A DNA stretch of 64,000 bases, taken from PWXP01 sp034005525 (GTDB taxonomy: Bacteria > Planctomycetota > Planctomycetia > Pirellulales > Thermoguttaceae). The notes below the pieces were generated by a model. That model did not search any database and was not told the origin of the DNA. It saw only the letters and a list, made by a program, of their open reading frames with translations. This document shows, in pieces, positions 7,180 to 16,861 of the stretch. Position 1 is the stretch's first letter. Each line of letters begins with the position of its first letter. The position numbers were made by a program, and so were the translations under genes. Location: positions 1 to 64,000 of the forward strand of contig JAVEUP010000006.1 in assembly GCA_034005525.1 (NCBI GenBank), in the 5' to 3' direction.

Positions 7180-9114
7180 ATGAATCGGTTCCATCTTGCT
7201 GCGAGTGCTCGTGCAACGATTACTGTTGCCCTGGCAATCGCTCTCGGAGGACTGGCTAACGCAAACCCCACCGCGGAACAGGCATTGCGCCTTTCCCCGG
7301 TCCAGAAGGGGGTCGATTACTCCCGGCCCTCGCCTGAAGAAGCTGCCCGCTGCAAAATCGAATCACAGAAACTCGATGACGGTACCGTCGCGTGGGTGGT
7401 CTCCGACCCGAACGGAATGACGCTCCGTATGTTCGTCGATACCAACGGGAACAACTCGGTCGACCAGTGGCGGTACTATAAGGACGGCGTGGAAGTCTAT
7501 CGCGACATCGACTCGAGCTTCAATCAGAAAGCCGATCAATTCCGGTGGTTCAACACCGGCGGGAGCCGCTGGGGAATCGACCAGAATCAGGACGGCCTCA
7601 TCGATTCCTGGAAGCAGATTTCGCCGGAAGAAGTGACCGCCGAAGTCGTCGCCGCATTGGCCCAGACCGATACGGCGCGTTTCCAGCGGCTGGTTCTTAC
7701 CGATGCCGAACTCAAGTCGCTGGGACTCGGGTCCGAGCAAACCGAGCAGCTTGCCGAGAAGCTCAATGGTATTCAGAAACGATTCCAACAACTCGCCGAG
7801 CAAGAGTCGATCTCCGAGAAGACGAAGTGGCTGCAATTCAGCGGAACGCAACCGGGCGTGGTGCCGGCCGGTACCAACGGCTCCACCAAAGACATCGAGG
7901 TCTACGAAAACGTCGTGGCCGTCGTGGAAACGGCAGGGCAGCACGGGCAGGTTCACATCGGCACACTCGTACGGGTAGGCCCGGTCTGGCGCGTCATCGA
8001 TACACCCCTGGCGGCCACCGACGATGCCGGTTCGCTGGCTGCACGGGGCTTCTTCTTCCAGCCGGCAGGCGCCCAGCGCGAGATTCGTTCCGGAGGCCCG
8101 AATGAGGAGACCCAGGAACTTCTCGGACAATTGGAGAAGCTGGACCGCGAGGCAGCCGCCGCCGCGACGGAGCAGGAGCAGGCCGAATACACGATGCGAC
8201 GTGCAGACCTGGTCGAAAGGATCGCCCAAAGCGCGCAAACGCCCCAGGATCAGACGATGTGGCTGCGGCAACTTGCCGACATGATCAGCGCCGCGGTGCA
8301 GATGGGGCATTGCCCTGACGGAGCGCAGCGACTAGAAGACCTCTACGACCGACTAGCCGAAGCGGGGACCGATCAGGGCATCCTGGCGTACATCCGGTTC
8401 CGGCAGCATACCGCCGAGTACGGTCTGGCATTGCAGCAACCCAAGGCGAACTTCCAGTCGATCCAGGAGAAGTGGCTCGAGAACCTCAGGCAGTTCGTAA
8501 GCGACTACCCCAAGGCCGGCGATGCCGCGGAAGCGATGCTGCAACTGGGAATGGCACACGAGTTCGCCGGTGAAGAAGATGAGGCCAAAGAGTGGTTTGG
8601 CCGCGTTGTGGCCGAATTCCCCGAATCTCCTGGAGCCGCTAAGGCGGCAGGCGCGCGGCGAAGGCTTGACGCCGTGGGCAAGCAAATCGAATTCCGAGGC
8701 GAAAGCCCCGCGGGCGGTGTCGTTGACCTGGCGAAATTCCGCGGCAAGGTGATGCTGATTCAGTATTGGGCCACTTGGTGCGAGCCATGCAAGGCCGACA
8801 TGTCCACCGTGAAAGACCTGATTGCCAAGTACGGACAGCATTTCGGGGTCATTGGGGTCAGCCTCGACCACAGCGTCAAGGATCTGGCCGAATACGTGAA
8901 GGAGAACCGGCTGACCTGGCCGCAAATTCACGAGGACGGCGGCCTCGACAGCCGGCCAGCCAACCAATTGGGAATCCTTACCGTTCCCACAATGATTCTT
9001 GTGGACCAGCAGGGCCGGGTAGTCCATCGGAACATTCAGGCAGCGGACCTTGAACGCGAGCTTCGAAGACTGCTCACCAATAATGCGGCTGCCCAGCCGC
9101 CGGCGCGACGCTGA
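7180..9114 (+). CDS. Exported TPR protein with C-terminal TlpA-like thioredoxin domain
   Basis: 644 residues. An N-terminal signal sequence (ATITVALAIALGG, then ANANP) is followed by a ~330-residue region with an EF-hand-like stretch (DTNGNNSVDQW, DQNQDGLIDSW). A helical TPR-like part around residues 390-500 leads into a thioredoxin fold of the TlpA/AhpC type. Its active site WCEPC has cysteines at residues 534 and 537, and the cis-Pro segment LTVPTMI is present. It likely acts as a periplasmic thiol-disulfide oxidoreductase or uses that fold as a scaffold. The ATG at 7180 has AGGAG eight bases upstream. A strong terminator follows, so the gene is probably monocistronic. This architecture is common in planctomycetes, but its partner is unknown. 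Confidence 0.85.
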   Translation: MNRFHLAASARATITVALAIALGGLANANPTAEQALRLSPVQKGVDYSRPSPEEAARCKIESQKLDDGTVAWVVSDPNGMTLRMFVDTNGNNSVDQWRYYKDGVEVYRDIDSSFNQKADQFRWFNTGGSRWGIDQNQDGLIDSWKQISPEEVTAEVVAALAQTDTARFQRLVLTDAELKSLGLGSEQTEQLAEKLNGIQKRFQQLAEQESISEKTKWLQFSGTQPGVVPAGTNGSTKDIEVYENVVAVVETAGQHGQVHIGTLVRVGPVWRVIDTPLAATDDAGSLAARGFFFQPAGAQREIRSGGPNEETQELLGQLEKLDREAAAAATEQEQAEYTMRRADLVERIAQSAQTPQDQTMWLRQLADMISAAVQMGHCPDGAQRLEDLYDRLAEAGTDQGILAYIRFRQHTAEYGLALQQPKANFQSIQEKWLENLRQFVSDYPKAGDAAEAMLQLGMAHEFAGEEDEAKEWFGRVVAEFPESPGAAKAAGARRRLDAVGKQIEFRGESPAGGVVDLAKFRGKVMLIQYWATWCEPCKADMSTVKDLIAKYGQHFGVIGVSLDHSVKDLAEYVKENRLTWPQIHEDGGLDSRPANQLGILTVPTMILVDQQGRVVHRNIQAADLERELRRLLTNNAAAQPPARR

Positions 9115-9172
9115 AAGCCGACGAATCTGTTTCCGGCGCATGCCGCCGACAAGTGCCAGGCGATTGCCGAAA

Positions 9173-9201
9173 CCCCGCCCAAAAGGGCGGGGTAGTTTTT
9201 T
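9173..9201 (+). terminator. Rho-independent terminator after the TPR/thioredoxin gene
   Basis: A perfect 8-bp stem CCCCGCCC/GGGCGGGG with an AAAA loop, followed by TAGTTTTTT. Confidence 0.85.
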
Positions 9202-9477
9202 GCGCCGAGTCGTGCCCCTGGAAGATTCACCACGTCTGCGCGAACGGCGAATGATCCAATCCTCGCATTGGCATTGGCTGAAGGGCCCAAGTTTTGTAAT
9301 ATCTGCAAACTCGGGTCCGCAACTAGCGTCTTTCGTACCAAGGGCGGGCATTACACCATCTCAAGAATGGAAAGACGCAACCTGTTGTCTGAAAGCCGGT
9401 TGCGCGCGATTTCTTAAGTGCTCAGAATTTGCCGACGAGGTTTGGCACGGCAATCGCTCTCGAGGCCGTAGCGTGAG
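9202..9477. other. Intergenic region, nothing recognised
   Basis: Open frames here are short and lack coding character. I see no RNA gene or repeat between the terminator and the small membrane protein gene. Confidence 0.4.
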
Positions 9478-9798
9478 ATGGACACCACGTTTCCTCCTGC
9501 ATGGATGGTCTTTCTGATGAGCATTCCGACAGAATTCCCTCTAATATGGGCACTGGGCACTGTCCTGGTGCTAGGTCTGCTCAGCGCATGGTTCGCAAGA
9601 GTTGGCACCGGGTCGCGTCAGCAGACGCTTTCGCATGCGATCTTCCTCGGTTTCCTGCCCATGGTTGCCGGAGCGACGATTCTATCGTTCGGCTTGGGGC
9701 CTGGTTGCTGGTTGGCCTCCGCGTCAACCTTCGCGGTGATGGTATTGGCGGCTACCGCCGAAACCCGTCGTTCGCGTGAGGCAGAGGCACTCTGGTAA
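9478..9798 (+). CDS. Small hypothetical membrane protein
   Basis: A 106-residue protein of no recognised family. It has three predicted membrane helices, at about residues 22-41, 50-72 and 76-92 (for example LIWALGTVLVLGLLSAWF and MVAGATILSFGLGPGCWL), and a charged C-terminal tail. The start is uncertain: the ATG at 9478 gives the full frame, while the ATG at 9517 (MSIPTEFPLIW) begins just before the first helix. No clear Shine-Dalgarno site is seen for either. The hydrophobic pattern, rather than any motif, is the reason to believe it. Confidence 0.5.
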   Translation: MDTTFPPAWMVFLMSIPTEFPLIWALGTVLVLGLLSAWFARVGTGSRQQTLSHAIFLGFLPMVAGATILSFGLGPGCWLASASTFAVMVLAATAETRRSREAEALW

Positions 9799-10212
9799 GG
9801 GTTGTAGGCCACTCGGAGGACGGCCTCCGGAACGCTTCTGCCCTATTCCGACGTGTGCTACGATCGGAAGCATCCGCAAAATCCGAAAAAAAGCTCCGGC
9901 CGGCACAACCAGCAACCGAAACCTATTATCAGGCACAGCATTCATGGACACCGGCGTTGCTCTGAGGGGGGCAATTCCGCGAATGTGGCCGCAACCTGTT
10001 GTACGGTTTGCGGGTCCTCTCGACACAGTCCGGTGAACGCCATAGCTGGCCCAGCGAGCGTAACCAAGTGCTCGCAACGAAGAAACCGCAAGCATAGCCA
10101 CCATCCGCACTGGTTGAGCGAATCGTCCCAGGGGAGCCCTCGGTGCGAGAGAGCCCTTCATGGACAGTCTTGCAGTCGATCGTTGTGAGCGGACCCTAGG
10201 AGGAGGGAAAAC
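9799..10212. other. Intergenic region upstream of the BON gene
   Basis: About 410 bases without a supported gene. Its only clear feature is the strong ribosome site AGGAGG just before the ATG at 10213. A long 5' leader is possible but no structured RNA was recognised. Confidence 0.4.
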
Positions 10213-11229
10213 ATGCGACGTTTTGTTACTGGATGGATGGTCGCGGCGGCATTGACTGCCTTGGCCTCGGTGGCTTGGGCAGGAAATCAGGAGGTGGCAG
10301 AGCAGATTGCCCAAAGCTTCCGGCAGAGCGGCCAAATGAACGATTACAAAATCGGGGTGAAGTACCAGCAAGGCACAGTCTGGCTGGTAGGCCGCGTGAC
10401 TAGCGAGCAACAGTTGTCTACCGCTCTGAAGCTTGTCATGCAATCGCCCCACGTGGAACGCGTTGTCAACAACCTTTCCATCTCGAAGCCGGAATCCGAC
10501 AAGCCCCAGGGAGCGCCCGCGGCAAACAGTCCGGATTCAAACATGCAAACTGATGGTCCGAAACTACTGATTGGGGCAGTCAGGGAGATCGCCCCCGAAC
10601 CGGTGACCACCACCGGTGGAACGGCTCGCACCAGTGGCTTCACCGGCGGCCTGACCACGGCGGAACGGTTGCAGCGGGCCGTTGATAACCATGCCCGCGA
10701 CGCACGATCCGGATCGGCCGGTGACAGTGCCGTTTCTCCCGAGATGAACCAGGCAGAGCGAGTGCCGGCCTCCTTCGAGCCGGTTCCGGCCCAGCCGACG
10801 TCCGTGACCCAGTTGACCGGGGACTATCCAACATTGACGCAGCCTGCACCGGCCCAACGTGCGCCAATGCCCGACGGCCAAGCCCGAGTCGCTCGTCGCC
10901 CGGTGCCCGTGGCATACACGCAACCGAATGCAGCGGCGATGGGCGCGCCGGGCATGGCGCCGGGAGGCCCGCAACCGATGTACACAGCAGCCGCCCGCGG
11001 TGGCGTTGCACCCGCTCGCTACGACCAGCCGCGTATGCCCAATTACGCATGGCCCAGCTACGCCGCATATCCGAACTATGGAGCGGTCACGTATCCAAAG
11101 CAGTATTCACCGACAGCTTGGCCGTACATCGGCCCATTCTACCCGTATCCACAGGTGCCTCTTGGGTGGAGAAAGGTAACTCTGGAATGGGATAATGGGT
11201 GGTGGATGCTGGACTTCAAAGACCGCTAA
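10213..11229 (+). CDS. Exported BON-domain protein with Pro/Ala/Tyr-rich tail
   Basis: 338 residues. The signal peptide runs MRRFVTGWMVAAALTALASV to WAG, so the mature protein begins near residue 25. Residues 25-91 form one BON domain, with the typical pattern GTVWLVGRVTSEQQ and VERVVNNLSI; BON domains of OsmY and its relatives bind membranes or phospholipids. The middle third is low-complexity (Ala, Pro, Gln). The end is Tyr/Pro-rich (AWPSYAAYPNYG) and closes with WWMLDFKDR, a tail that may be a conserved anchor. The start has a near-perfect AGGAGG nine bases upstream, and a terminator follows. Function is unknown; an envelope structural role is the best guess. Confidence 0.82.
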   Translation: MRRFVTGWMVAAALTALASVAWAGNQEVAEQIAQSFRQSGQMNDYKIGVKYQQGTVWLVGRVTSEQQLSTALKLVMQSPHVERVVNNLSISKPESDKPQGAPAANSPDSNMQTDGPKLLIGAVREIAPEPVTTTGGTARTSGFTGGLTTAERLQRAVDNHARDARSGSAGDSAVSPEMNQAERVPASFEPVPAQPTSVTQLTGDYPTLTQPAPAQRAPMPDGQARVARRPVPVAYTQPNAAAMGAPGMAPGGPQPMYTAAARGGVAPARYDQPRMPNYAWPSYAAYPNYGAVTYPKQYSPTAWPYIGPFYPYPQVPLGWRKVTLEWDNGWWMLDFKDR

Positions 11230-11262
11230 ACCAGCCGCAAAGCGTGATGTTCCCGCTCGCGA

Positions 11263-11302
11263 AGCCCTTGTCCGGTACGCCCGGACAAGGGCTCTTTCTT
11301 TT
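11263..11302 (+). terminator. Rho-independent terminator after the BON gene
   Basis: A perfect 13-bp stem (AGCCCTTGTCCGG/CCGGACAAGGGCT) with a 5-base loop, followed by CTTTCTTTT. Confidence 0.88.
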
Positions 11303-11819
11303 GAGCTGTTTGCAGGGTTGCCGGTCGCGGCAGCATGTGGCAATTCCAGGCCGGATTGGTCATGACGATGTAGGGTGGTGACAAGCAAGCCAAGACCCTG
11401 GAGGGCCTTCGGTCGCTTGGCCGGGCCTGCTTCCGACGCACGGCGCGTCAACCAGCCTGGGCGTGGCTTGCGCAGGCCCACCATGGACTTCCGCGACCTT
11501 CTCCCACCCTACATGAACGGTACCTGGCATCGGCTCCGGGGGGGATTGCCCCATCGGCCAACCGGCTCGTCCCGAAGACGAGGGCTGCCCCCAGCAGACA
11601 ACCCCTCGCTCCGCCTGGGTACGTAATTTCCGGAATTATCGGTAGAAGCCAGAATACCCGCAAGTTCTTCCCAGGTTCACACGATAATAAGAGTAATCAT
11701 GGTCCGGGCGAGCGATATAAGTGGCTCGTGCCGGGTTCCGCGGGTAGAAACCGTGCTGGCCCATGCAGACGCCGGCCCCCGTTGGTTCGCCAACTACCGA
11801 TTCAAGCGAGGATTCACGG
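11303..11819. other. Intergenic region, no confident gene
   Basis: About 500 bases. A 42-codon minus-strand frame (11636-11764, Tyr/Arg-rich C-terminus) exists but has no ribosome site and is not called. GAGG at 11808-11811 is the ribosome site of the next gene. Confidence 0.4.
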
Positions 11820-12383
11820 ATGTCCAGAAACACCATTGCCATCGTCGGCCTCCTTGTGCTGGCGGGTCTTTGCTCCTTTAGCGGTTGCAGCACCGTTGAG
11901 GGGTTCAATATCGGGCTCCTCGGATACCCGATCCCCGTGTCGCCGTACTTCCAGGATCGCTTGGAGGAGAACTTCCACAACAAGTTGCGTTACGAGCGAG
12001 TACCCATCATGGGGCCGATTACGTCGGGCCCACACCGGGCGCTGGATCCGCCGTCGGAAGATGAGATCATGAGGGCACTGGAGGAGGCACGAGGGGTTAA
12101 GGGGGGCCTGCCGCTGCTGCACGAGATTCAGCGCCAGAACGTGCGGATCATCGTCGAGCCGATTGCCGACTACGTCGACCCACCGCGGGTCTACCCGCTC
12201 ATCGGCCCGGCACAGTTGCACCATGCCCACTATAAGTGCATCATCTACTTCACGGAAGTCACCCGGGTAGGCTGGCCCATCCCGTACACCACGGAAGAAG
12301 AGGTCCAGGAGGTGATCTACATCGACCACAACCACTTGCACATGGTTGGTAACGTCGATGGCGGTCCGGGCAGCAACTACTAG
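11820..12383 (+). CDS. Probable lipoprotein of unknown function
   Basis: 187 residues. The N-terminus MSRNTIAIVGLLVLAGLCSF followed by SGC looks like a lipoprotein signal with a lipid-modified cysteine (FSGC is a loose lipobox). The mature part has no recognised domain. It contains ISPYFQDRLE-type motifs and ends DHNHLHMVGNVDGGPGSNY. The ATG at 11820 has GAGG eight bases upstream; the frame is open to 11763 but that region has no signal sequence. It is followed by a terminator hairpin. It may be a planctomycete-specific envelope protein. Confidence 0.72.
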   Translation: MSRNTIAIVGLLVLAGLCSFSGCSTVEGFNIGLLGYPIPVSPYFQDRLEENFHNKLRYERVPIMGPITSGPHRALDPPSEDEIMRALEEARGVKGGLPLLHEIQRQNVRIIVEPIADYVDPPRVYPLIGPAQLHHAHYKCIIYFTEVTRVGWPIPYTTEEEVQEVIYIDHNHLHMVGNVDGGPGSNY

Positions 12384-12420
12384 CCTGATTGGTCCGCAGA
12401 TTCTGAACACCGAATCCAAA

Positions 12421-12456
12421 CCCCAGTGCCGGAGCAGTTCGCCGGCACTGGGGTTT
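12421..12456 (+). terminator. Terminator-like hairpin after the lipoprotein gene
   Basis: A perfect 12-bp stem (CCCCAGTGCCGG/CCGGCACTGGGG) with a 9-base loop; only three T follow, so termination may be weak. Confidence 0.65.
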
Positions 12457-12512
12457 CGCCGTCAATACCGATGGTTTGTCTCCACAAGCCGGAAGCGGTC
12501 GCCGAGAGCGGC

Positions 12513-12542
12513 TTGTCAAGCTGCTGGCCGTGGCGATACAAT
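12513..12542 (+). promoter_or_regulatory. Candidate promoter of the TPR-ExbB-ExbD operon
   Basis: TTGTCA (12513-12518), 18-bp spacer, TACAAT (12537-12542), 60 bases before the ATG at 12602. Prediction by eye. Confidence 0.5.
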
Positions 12543-12601
12543 CTACAGATAGGGCATCATGGAGAATTGGCCTTCCGGGGCGTTCCAGAAAAGGGTTTAG
12601 C

Positions 12602-15600
12602 ATGACTTCCCGCGGTATACAGCTCAGTGAGCGGCGGATTCTACTGCGGGCATTCGGCGCCGTGGCACTGCTAGCATCCGTGGGCCGGGTCCTGGCCGGC
12701 CCCGCTGACGATCAGTATGCCGTGGCCGCCGGGCATTATGCCAGACAACTCTGGAAGCTTGCCGCGGAGGAGTTCGAGGTCTTCCTTAAGGAGTACCCAG
12801 AACACCCGCGGGCTGACCAAAGCGTCTTCTTCCTTGCCGAAGCCCTGTTGCAGTCGGGCGCAACGGAACAGGCCGAGGCCCGTTTCCGCGAGTACCTCGC
12901 TCGGGATTCCGACGGCAAGTACGCCGGTCCCGCGTTGTTCCGAGCGGGCGAGTCGGCGTATCTGCTCGGTAAGATGGCCGCCGCCCGGACCGACTTGAAG
13001 GAGTTCCTGGCCAAGTACCCCGACGATAAACTGAATGCGTATGCGTTGCCCTATCTGGGCGATGCATCGATGGGCGAGGGCGAGTTCGAGGCCGCCGCCG
13101 GTTTCTTCCGTGACGGTTTGAAACGATTCCCCGAAGGCCCGCTGGCCGACGATTGCCGCTACGGTCTTGCCCGATCGCTCGAACGACTTCAGCAGCCCGA
13201 CGAAGCTGAGAAACTGTACAAGCAAGTGGCGGCCAATCGTGACGGCCCGCTAGCCGACGACGCCCAGTTCCATCTGGGGCTCCTGCAGTTCTTGCGCGGC
13301 CGGCACGATGACGCGCTCGGCACACTGGCAGCCCTTGATGAGGACTTTGACGACAGTCCGCGCAGGCCGAAGGCCCGGTTGGCTCGCGGCTGGGCCCTGA
13401 TGAAGCTTAACCGCCCGGATGAGGCGCTCGGGCTGTTCGAGAGTCTCGCTGACGATGCCGAGGTTGGCGTGGAGGCCCGCTATTGGATCGGCTTGGCCCA
13501 ACGCGAGAAGCATCAATGGCAGCTTGCCGCGAAGACACTTCTCGCAACCGCCAAGATCGACGTAAATCATCCTCTTCTGGCTGCTATTCACTTCTATGCC
13601 GGCGACTCTCTCATGCAGGCCGGCGATGCCGCGGGAGCCGCGCGCCAGTTCGAGCAGGTTCTTGCGATGGGCGAGGATGGCAAGGACTGGGTTGACGATG
13701 CGACTTGCGGAATGATTCGGCTGGCCCTTCAGTCGCGCGATTACGAGGCGGTGGAAAAGGAGGCAGCCCGGTTTCGGGACGAATTTCCCGACAGCCCGCT
13801 GCATGCTCAAGTGGCCCGCATGCTTGCTCGGGCACTTGTGGAACAGCGAAAGTTCACCGACGCGTCCGAACTGCTCAAATCCATGGTGGCCGCCGAGGCC
13901 GACGGCCCGGAGTCGCTCGAGGATCGTTACCTGTTGGCGGCGACGCACGAGGGTTTGCATGAGTTCGACCAGGCGCTCAAGGTTCTGACTCCCGTGCTTG
14001 AACGGGCCGACGGGAAACTCAAGACCGACGCGCAGCTCGTGGCCGGCTCCTCGCTTCTAGCCCTTAAACGCTACGATGAGGCGGCGCCGCCGTTGGAGAC
14101 ATTCCTCGCAGAGAATCCCGAGGGGGACGGAGCGGTTCGTGCACGGGGCGCGCTGGCCATTGCCTACGCACGAACCGGCAAACTGCAGGAAGGCAAGAAG
14201 CTGTTTTCTGCCCTGCTGGAAAGCCAGCCCGCGCACGCGTTGCTTCCCCCGGTTGCCGAACAACTGGCCGAAGCGGCTTACGCCGCCGGCGATGCCGAAT
14301 GGGCTGGTACCTTGTTTCAGTGGCTCAGTCGCCACGGTGGAACTGCGGAATATCGCCAGAGGGGTCTCTCCGGCGAGGCGTGGAGCCACTACAAAACCAA
14401 TAAGCTTGACGAGGCGGCTGCCCTGTTCGCCGAGTTGCTCGAAACGAATCCGCCGGCAGCCATGGCTGCCGAGGCGCTGCTCGCGCGAGGGCGAATTCTC
14501 GATGAGCAAGGTCAACTCGACGCCGCCTTGGCCATGTACGACCAGGTCATCGAGAAGCATGCGGGATTGAAGGAATACCCCTTGGCCCTGTTGGCGGCAG
14601 CGAGGCTGCGCCGGCAACTGGATCAGCATCGGCAATCGGCCGATCTCTATAAGCGGTTGGCTGCCGAGTTTCCCGAACTGCCCGAACGCGATGCCGCGAT
14701 CTACGAGTGGTCGTGGGTCCTCTTCGACCAGGATGATGCGGCTGGATCAAACGCGCTGCTTGCCCAGTTGCGGAGCGAGTATCCACAGAGCCGCTACTGG
14801 GCCGATGCCACGTACCGGCTGGCCGCTCGCGGTTTTCAGGCAAAGGACTATGCAACCGCTGCTGGGTTGTGTGAGGAGATACTCAACTCCTCCTCAGGGG
14901 GCAGCGTTCGGCAGCACGCCCTCTATCTGCTTGCCCGAATTGCTGCCGTCGAGGCCGAGCAGAACAACAATTGGCAGGTGGTGCGAGATCGTTTCGGTCG
15001 ATTGCTCGAGGAGTTTCCAAAGACCCCAATGCGGCTTGTCGCCGACTTCTGGATAGCTGAATCGCTTTACCGTCAGCAGAAATACGACGAGTCGTTGGCG
15101 GAGTTCGACCGGCTGGCGCAACAAACTCAAGGGCAAACGGGCCAGTGGCTCGCCATGATTCCCCTGCGCCGCGCGCAACTGCTCGCGCACGAGCGCAAGT
15201 GGAATGAGGCCCATGCCGTCGCCGCCAAGATTGCCGAGTTGTCTCCCGGGTTTCCGCAGCAATACGAGGCCGATTACGTGATCGGCCGATGCCTGGCTGC
15301 CTTGGCCGATTTCGACGGGGCGAGGAAAGCCTACGAAAGGGTCATTCGCTCCGAGCACGGCTCCAAGACCGAGACTGCTGCCATGGCCCAGTGGATGATC
15401 GGCGAAACATTCTTCCATCAGAAGCAGTACGACGTGGCCATGCGTGAGTATCTTCGAGTGGCCAGGCTGTACGCTTACCCCCAATGGCAAGCCGCCGCGC
15501 TGTTGCAGGGTGCCCGATGCAGGGAACTGCTGGGTGAGCCGCAGGAGGCTGCCAGGCTTTATGCCGAGGTTATTGAGGAATACGCCGATACCCCGTTTGC

Positions 15601-15679
15601 GGAGAAGGCGCGAGAACGGCTCAGGGCTCCGCGCACCGGGGAAGATAAGTCGCCGTCCGCCGCGGCCATGGGGAACTAG
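12602..15679 (+). CDS. Large exported TPR-repeat protein
   Basis: 1025 residues. An Arg-rich N-terminus and hydrophobic stretch (RRILLRAFGAVALLASVGRV) precede LAGPADDQYA, which is a signal or anchor. The rest is almost entirely helical tetratricopeptide units of about 34-37 residues, recognisable by repeating patterns such as GHYARQLWKLAAEEFEVFL, LKEFLAKYPDDKL and FAELLETNPPAAMAAE. It resembles Tol-Pal-associated YbgF/CpoB and outer-membrane BamD-type scaffolds in style, but is far longer. It starts the unit TPR-exbB-exbD-toroid protein, so I infer that it is the periplasmic scaffold of that machine. The frame is open to 12476, but the ATG at 12602 matches the signal sequence. Confidence 0.85.
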   Translation: MTSRGIQLSERRILLRAFGAVALLASVGRVLAGPADDQYAVAAGHYARQLWKLAAEEFEVFLKEYPEHPRADQSVFFLAEALLQSGATEQAEARFREYLARDSDGKYAGPALFRAGESAYLLGKMAAARTDLKEFLAKYPDDKLNAYALPYLGDASMGEGEFEAAAGFFRDGLKRFPEGPLADDCRYGLARSLERLQQPDEAEKLYKQVAANRDGPLADDAQFHLGLLQFLRGRHDDALGTLAALDEDFDDSPRRPKARLARGWALMKLNRPDEALGLFESLADDAEVGVEARYWIGLAQREKHQWQLAAKTLLATAKIDVNHPLLAAIHFYAGDSLMQAGDAAGAARQFEQVLAMGEDGKDWVDDATCGMIRLALQSRDYEAVEKEAARFRDEFPDSPLHAQVARMLARALVEQRKFTDASELLKSMVAAEADGPESLEDRYLLAATHEGLHEFDQALKVLTPVLERADGKLKTDAQLVAGSSLLALKRYDEAAPPLETFLAENPEGDGAVRARGALAIAYARTGKLQEGKKLFSALLESQPAHALLPPVAEQLAEAAYAAGDAEWAGTLFQWLSRHGGTAEYRQRGLSGEAWSHYKTNKLDEAAALFAELLETNPPAAMAAEALLARGRILDEQGQLDAALAMYDQVIEKHAGLKEYPLALLAAARLRRQLDQHRQSADLYKRLAAEFPELPERDAAIYEWSWVLFDQDDAAGSNALLAQLRSEYPQSRYWADATYRLAARGFQAKDYATAAGLCEEILNSSSGGSVRQHALYLLARIAAVEAEQNNNWQVVRDRFGRLLEEFPKTPMRLVADFWIAESLYRQQKYDESLAEFDRLAQQTQGQTGQWLAMIPLRRAQLLAHERKWNEAHAVAAKIAELSPGFPQQYEADYVIGRCLAALADFDGARKAYERVIRSEHGSKTETAAMAQWMIGETFFHQKQYDVAMREYLRVARLYAYPQWQAAALLQGARCRELLGEPQEAARLYAEVIEEYADTPFAEKARERLRAPRTGEDKSPSAAAMGN

Positions 15680-15811
15680 ACCAGGAACACGACGACACGA
15701 ACATTGAGAGGTTCCGGATTCCGCATGGCCCGGAGCCACTCAACCGAAGGCGGCCCTGCAAAGGACTGCCGGTGAACGAAAGGAATGGGAACGCAATTGG
15801 AGAGAGAGAGT

Positions 15812-16726
15812 ATGATACGTCAATCGCGGGTGGTCGCGGCTTCGGCACAGTGGCTTGCACTGGCAGCGATGCTTTCGGCCGGCATTGCGACCTCAACCCT
15901 CGCCCAGCCGGCTCCGATATCTGAACTCGGCGAGCCTGCCATACGCATCGAGGAACCGGTCGGTCCCGGCCCCGCTGACACACCGGAAGCCGGCCTTCTG
16001 GAGCCCGGCACGGCCGAGCCGGCCATTCCAACGCGGAATCTCTGGGAGATTATCATCCGCGGCGGGTTGCTGATGATTCCCATCGCCCTGTGCTCCCTGC
16101 TGCTGGTGGCGTTTGCCTTGGAGCGGGCAATCAGTCTTCGACGCGGACGTGTCATTCCGAAACCATTTGTTAAACGCTTCCTACAACAGCTCCGTGATGG
16201 GGAACTGGACCGGGATCGAGCACTAGAATTGTGCCAAGAGAACGGCAGCCCGGTGGCCGAGGTCTTTGCTGCGGCTGTACGGAAGTGGGGACGCGCCGCC
16301 GTAGAAGTCGAGCAGGCAATCATCGATGCCGGCGAACGCGTTACCAATGGCCTCCGGCGTTACCTGCGCGTACTCAACGGCATTGCCACCGTGGCGCCAC
16401 TGCTCGGACTGCTGGGAACTGTAGTCGGAATGATCCAAGCGTTCAACGATATTGCGCACGCCGACGTCGCAGGACGCGCCCAAACCGTCGCACGCGGTAT
16501 CAGCCAGGCACTACTTACCACAGCCGGCGGACTGACCGTGGCCATTCCCGCGCTGATATGTTACCTGTTCTTTGTCAGCCGTGTGGATCGGCTGATTATC
16601 GATATTGACGCCATGGGCCAAGAGGTGGTCGGCGTGATCGCCGCTGATGAAATGGGGAGCCGGAAGGCGAGTACGTCGGGATCCCGACGCAGCAGCCGTC
16701 GAGATTCCGCCGCATCGGAACAATGA
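15812..16726 (+). CDS. exbB: MotA/TolQ/ExbB proton-channel protein
   Basis: 304 residues. A signal-like N-terminus and a Pro/Glu linker precede three membrane helices: near residues 80-100 (GGLLMIPIALCSLLLVAFAL), then a pair in the C-terminal part. The conserved MotA/TolQ/ExbB motif ATVAPLLGLLGTVVGMIQAF is followed by the last helix TVAIPALICYLFF. With ExbD it forms an inner-membrane proton channel that drives a periplasmic arm. An ATG at 15785 is in frame, but a GA-rich ribosome site stands in front of 15812. Which system it powers (TonB, Tol or a novel one) is not decided by sequence; the neighbours argue for a dedicated partner. Confidence 0.88.
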   Translation: MIRQSRVVAASAQWLALAAMLSAGIATSTLAQPAPISELGEPAIRIEEPVGPGPADTPEAGLLEPGTAEPAIPTRNLWEIIIRGGLLMIPIALCSLLLVAFALERAISLRRGRVIPKPFVKRFLQQLRDGELDRDRALELCQENGSPVAEVFAAAVRKWGRAAVEVEQAIIDAGERVTNGLRRYLRVLNGIATVAPLLGLLGTVVGMIQAFNDIAHADVAGRAQTVARGISQALLTTAGGLTVAIPALICYLFFVSRVDRLIIDIDAMGQEVVGVIAADEMGSRKASTSGSRRSSRRDSAASEQ

Positions 16727-16815
16727 ATACTGAACGGCGAACATCGAACATCGAACACTGAACACTGAACACTGGGTACTGGGTACTGGGTACTGAGTCC
16801 TGAGTCCTGGGTACA
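16725..16815. repeat. Thirteen tandem 7-base units with stepwise drift
   Basis: Reading from 16725 in 7-base steps: GAATACT, GAACGGC, GAACATC x2, GAACACT x3, GGGTACT x3, GAGTCCT x2, GGGTACA. The array begins on the exbB stop codon and fills most of the gap to exbD. Confidence 0.9.
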
Positions 16816-16861
16816 CTGTCGCGGTGAACCGCGTTGCCAACTTTCGATTAAGTGCTTTGCC

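Noticed and set aside
11636..11764. A 42-residue Tyr/Arg-rich minus-strand ORF
   Set aside because: No ribosome site, no conserved pattern, and it lies in the leader of the lipoprotein gene.
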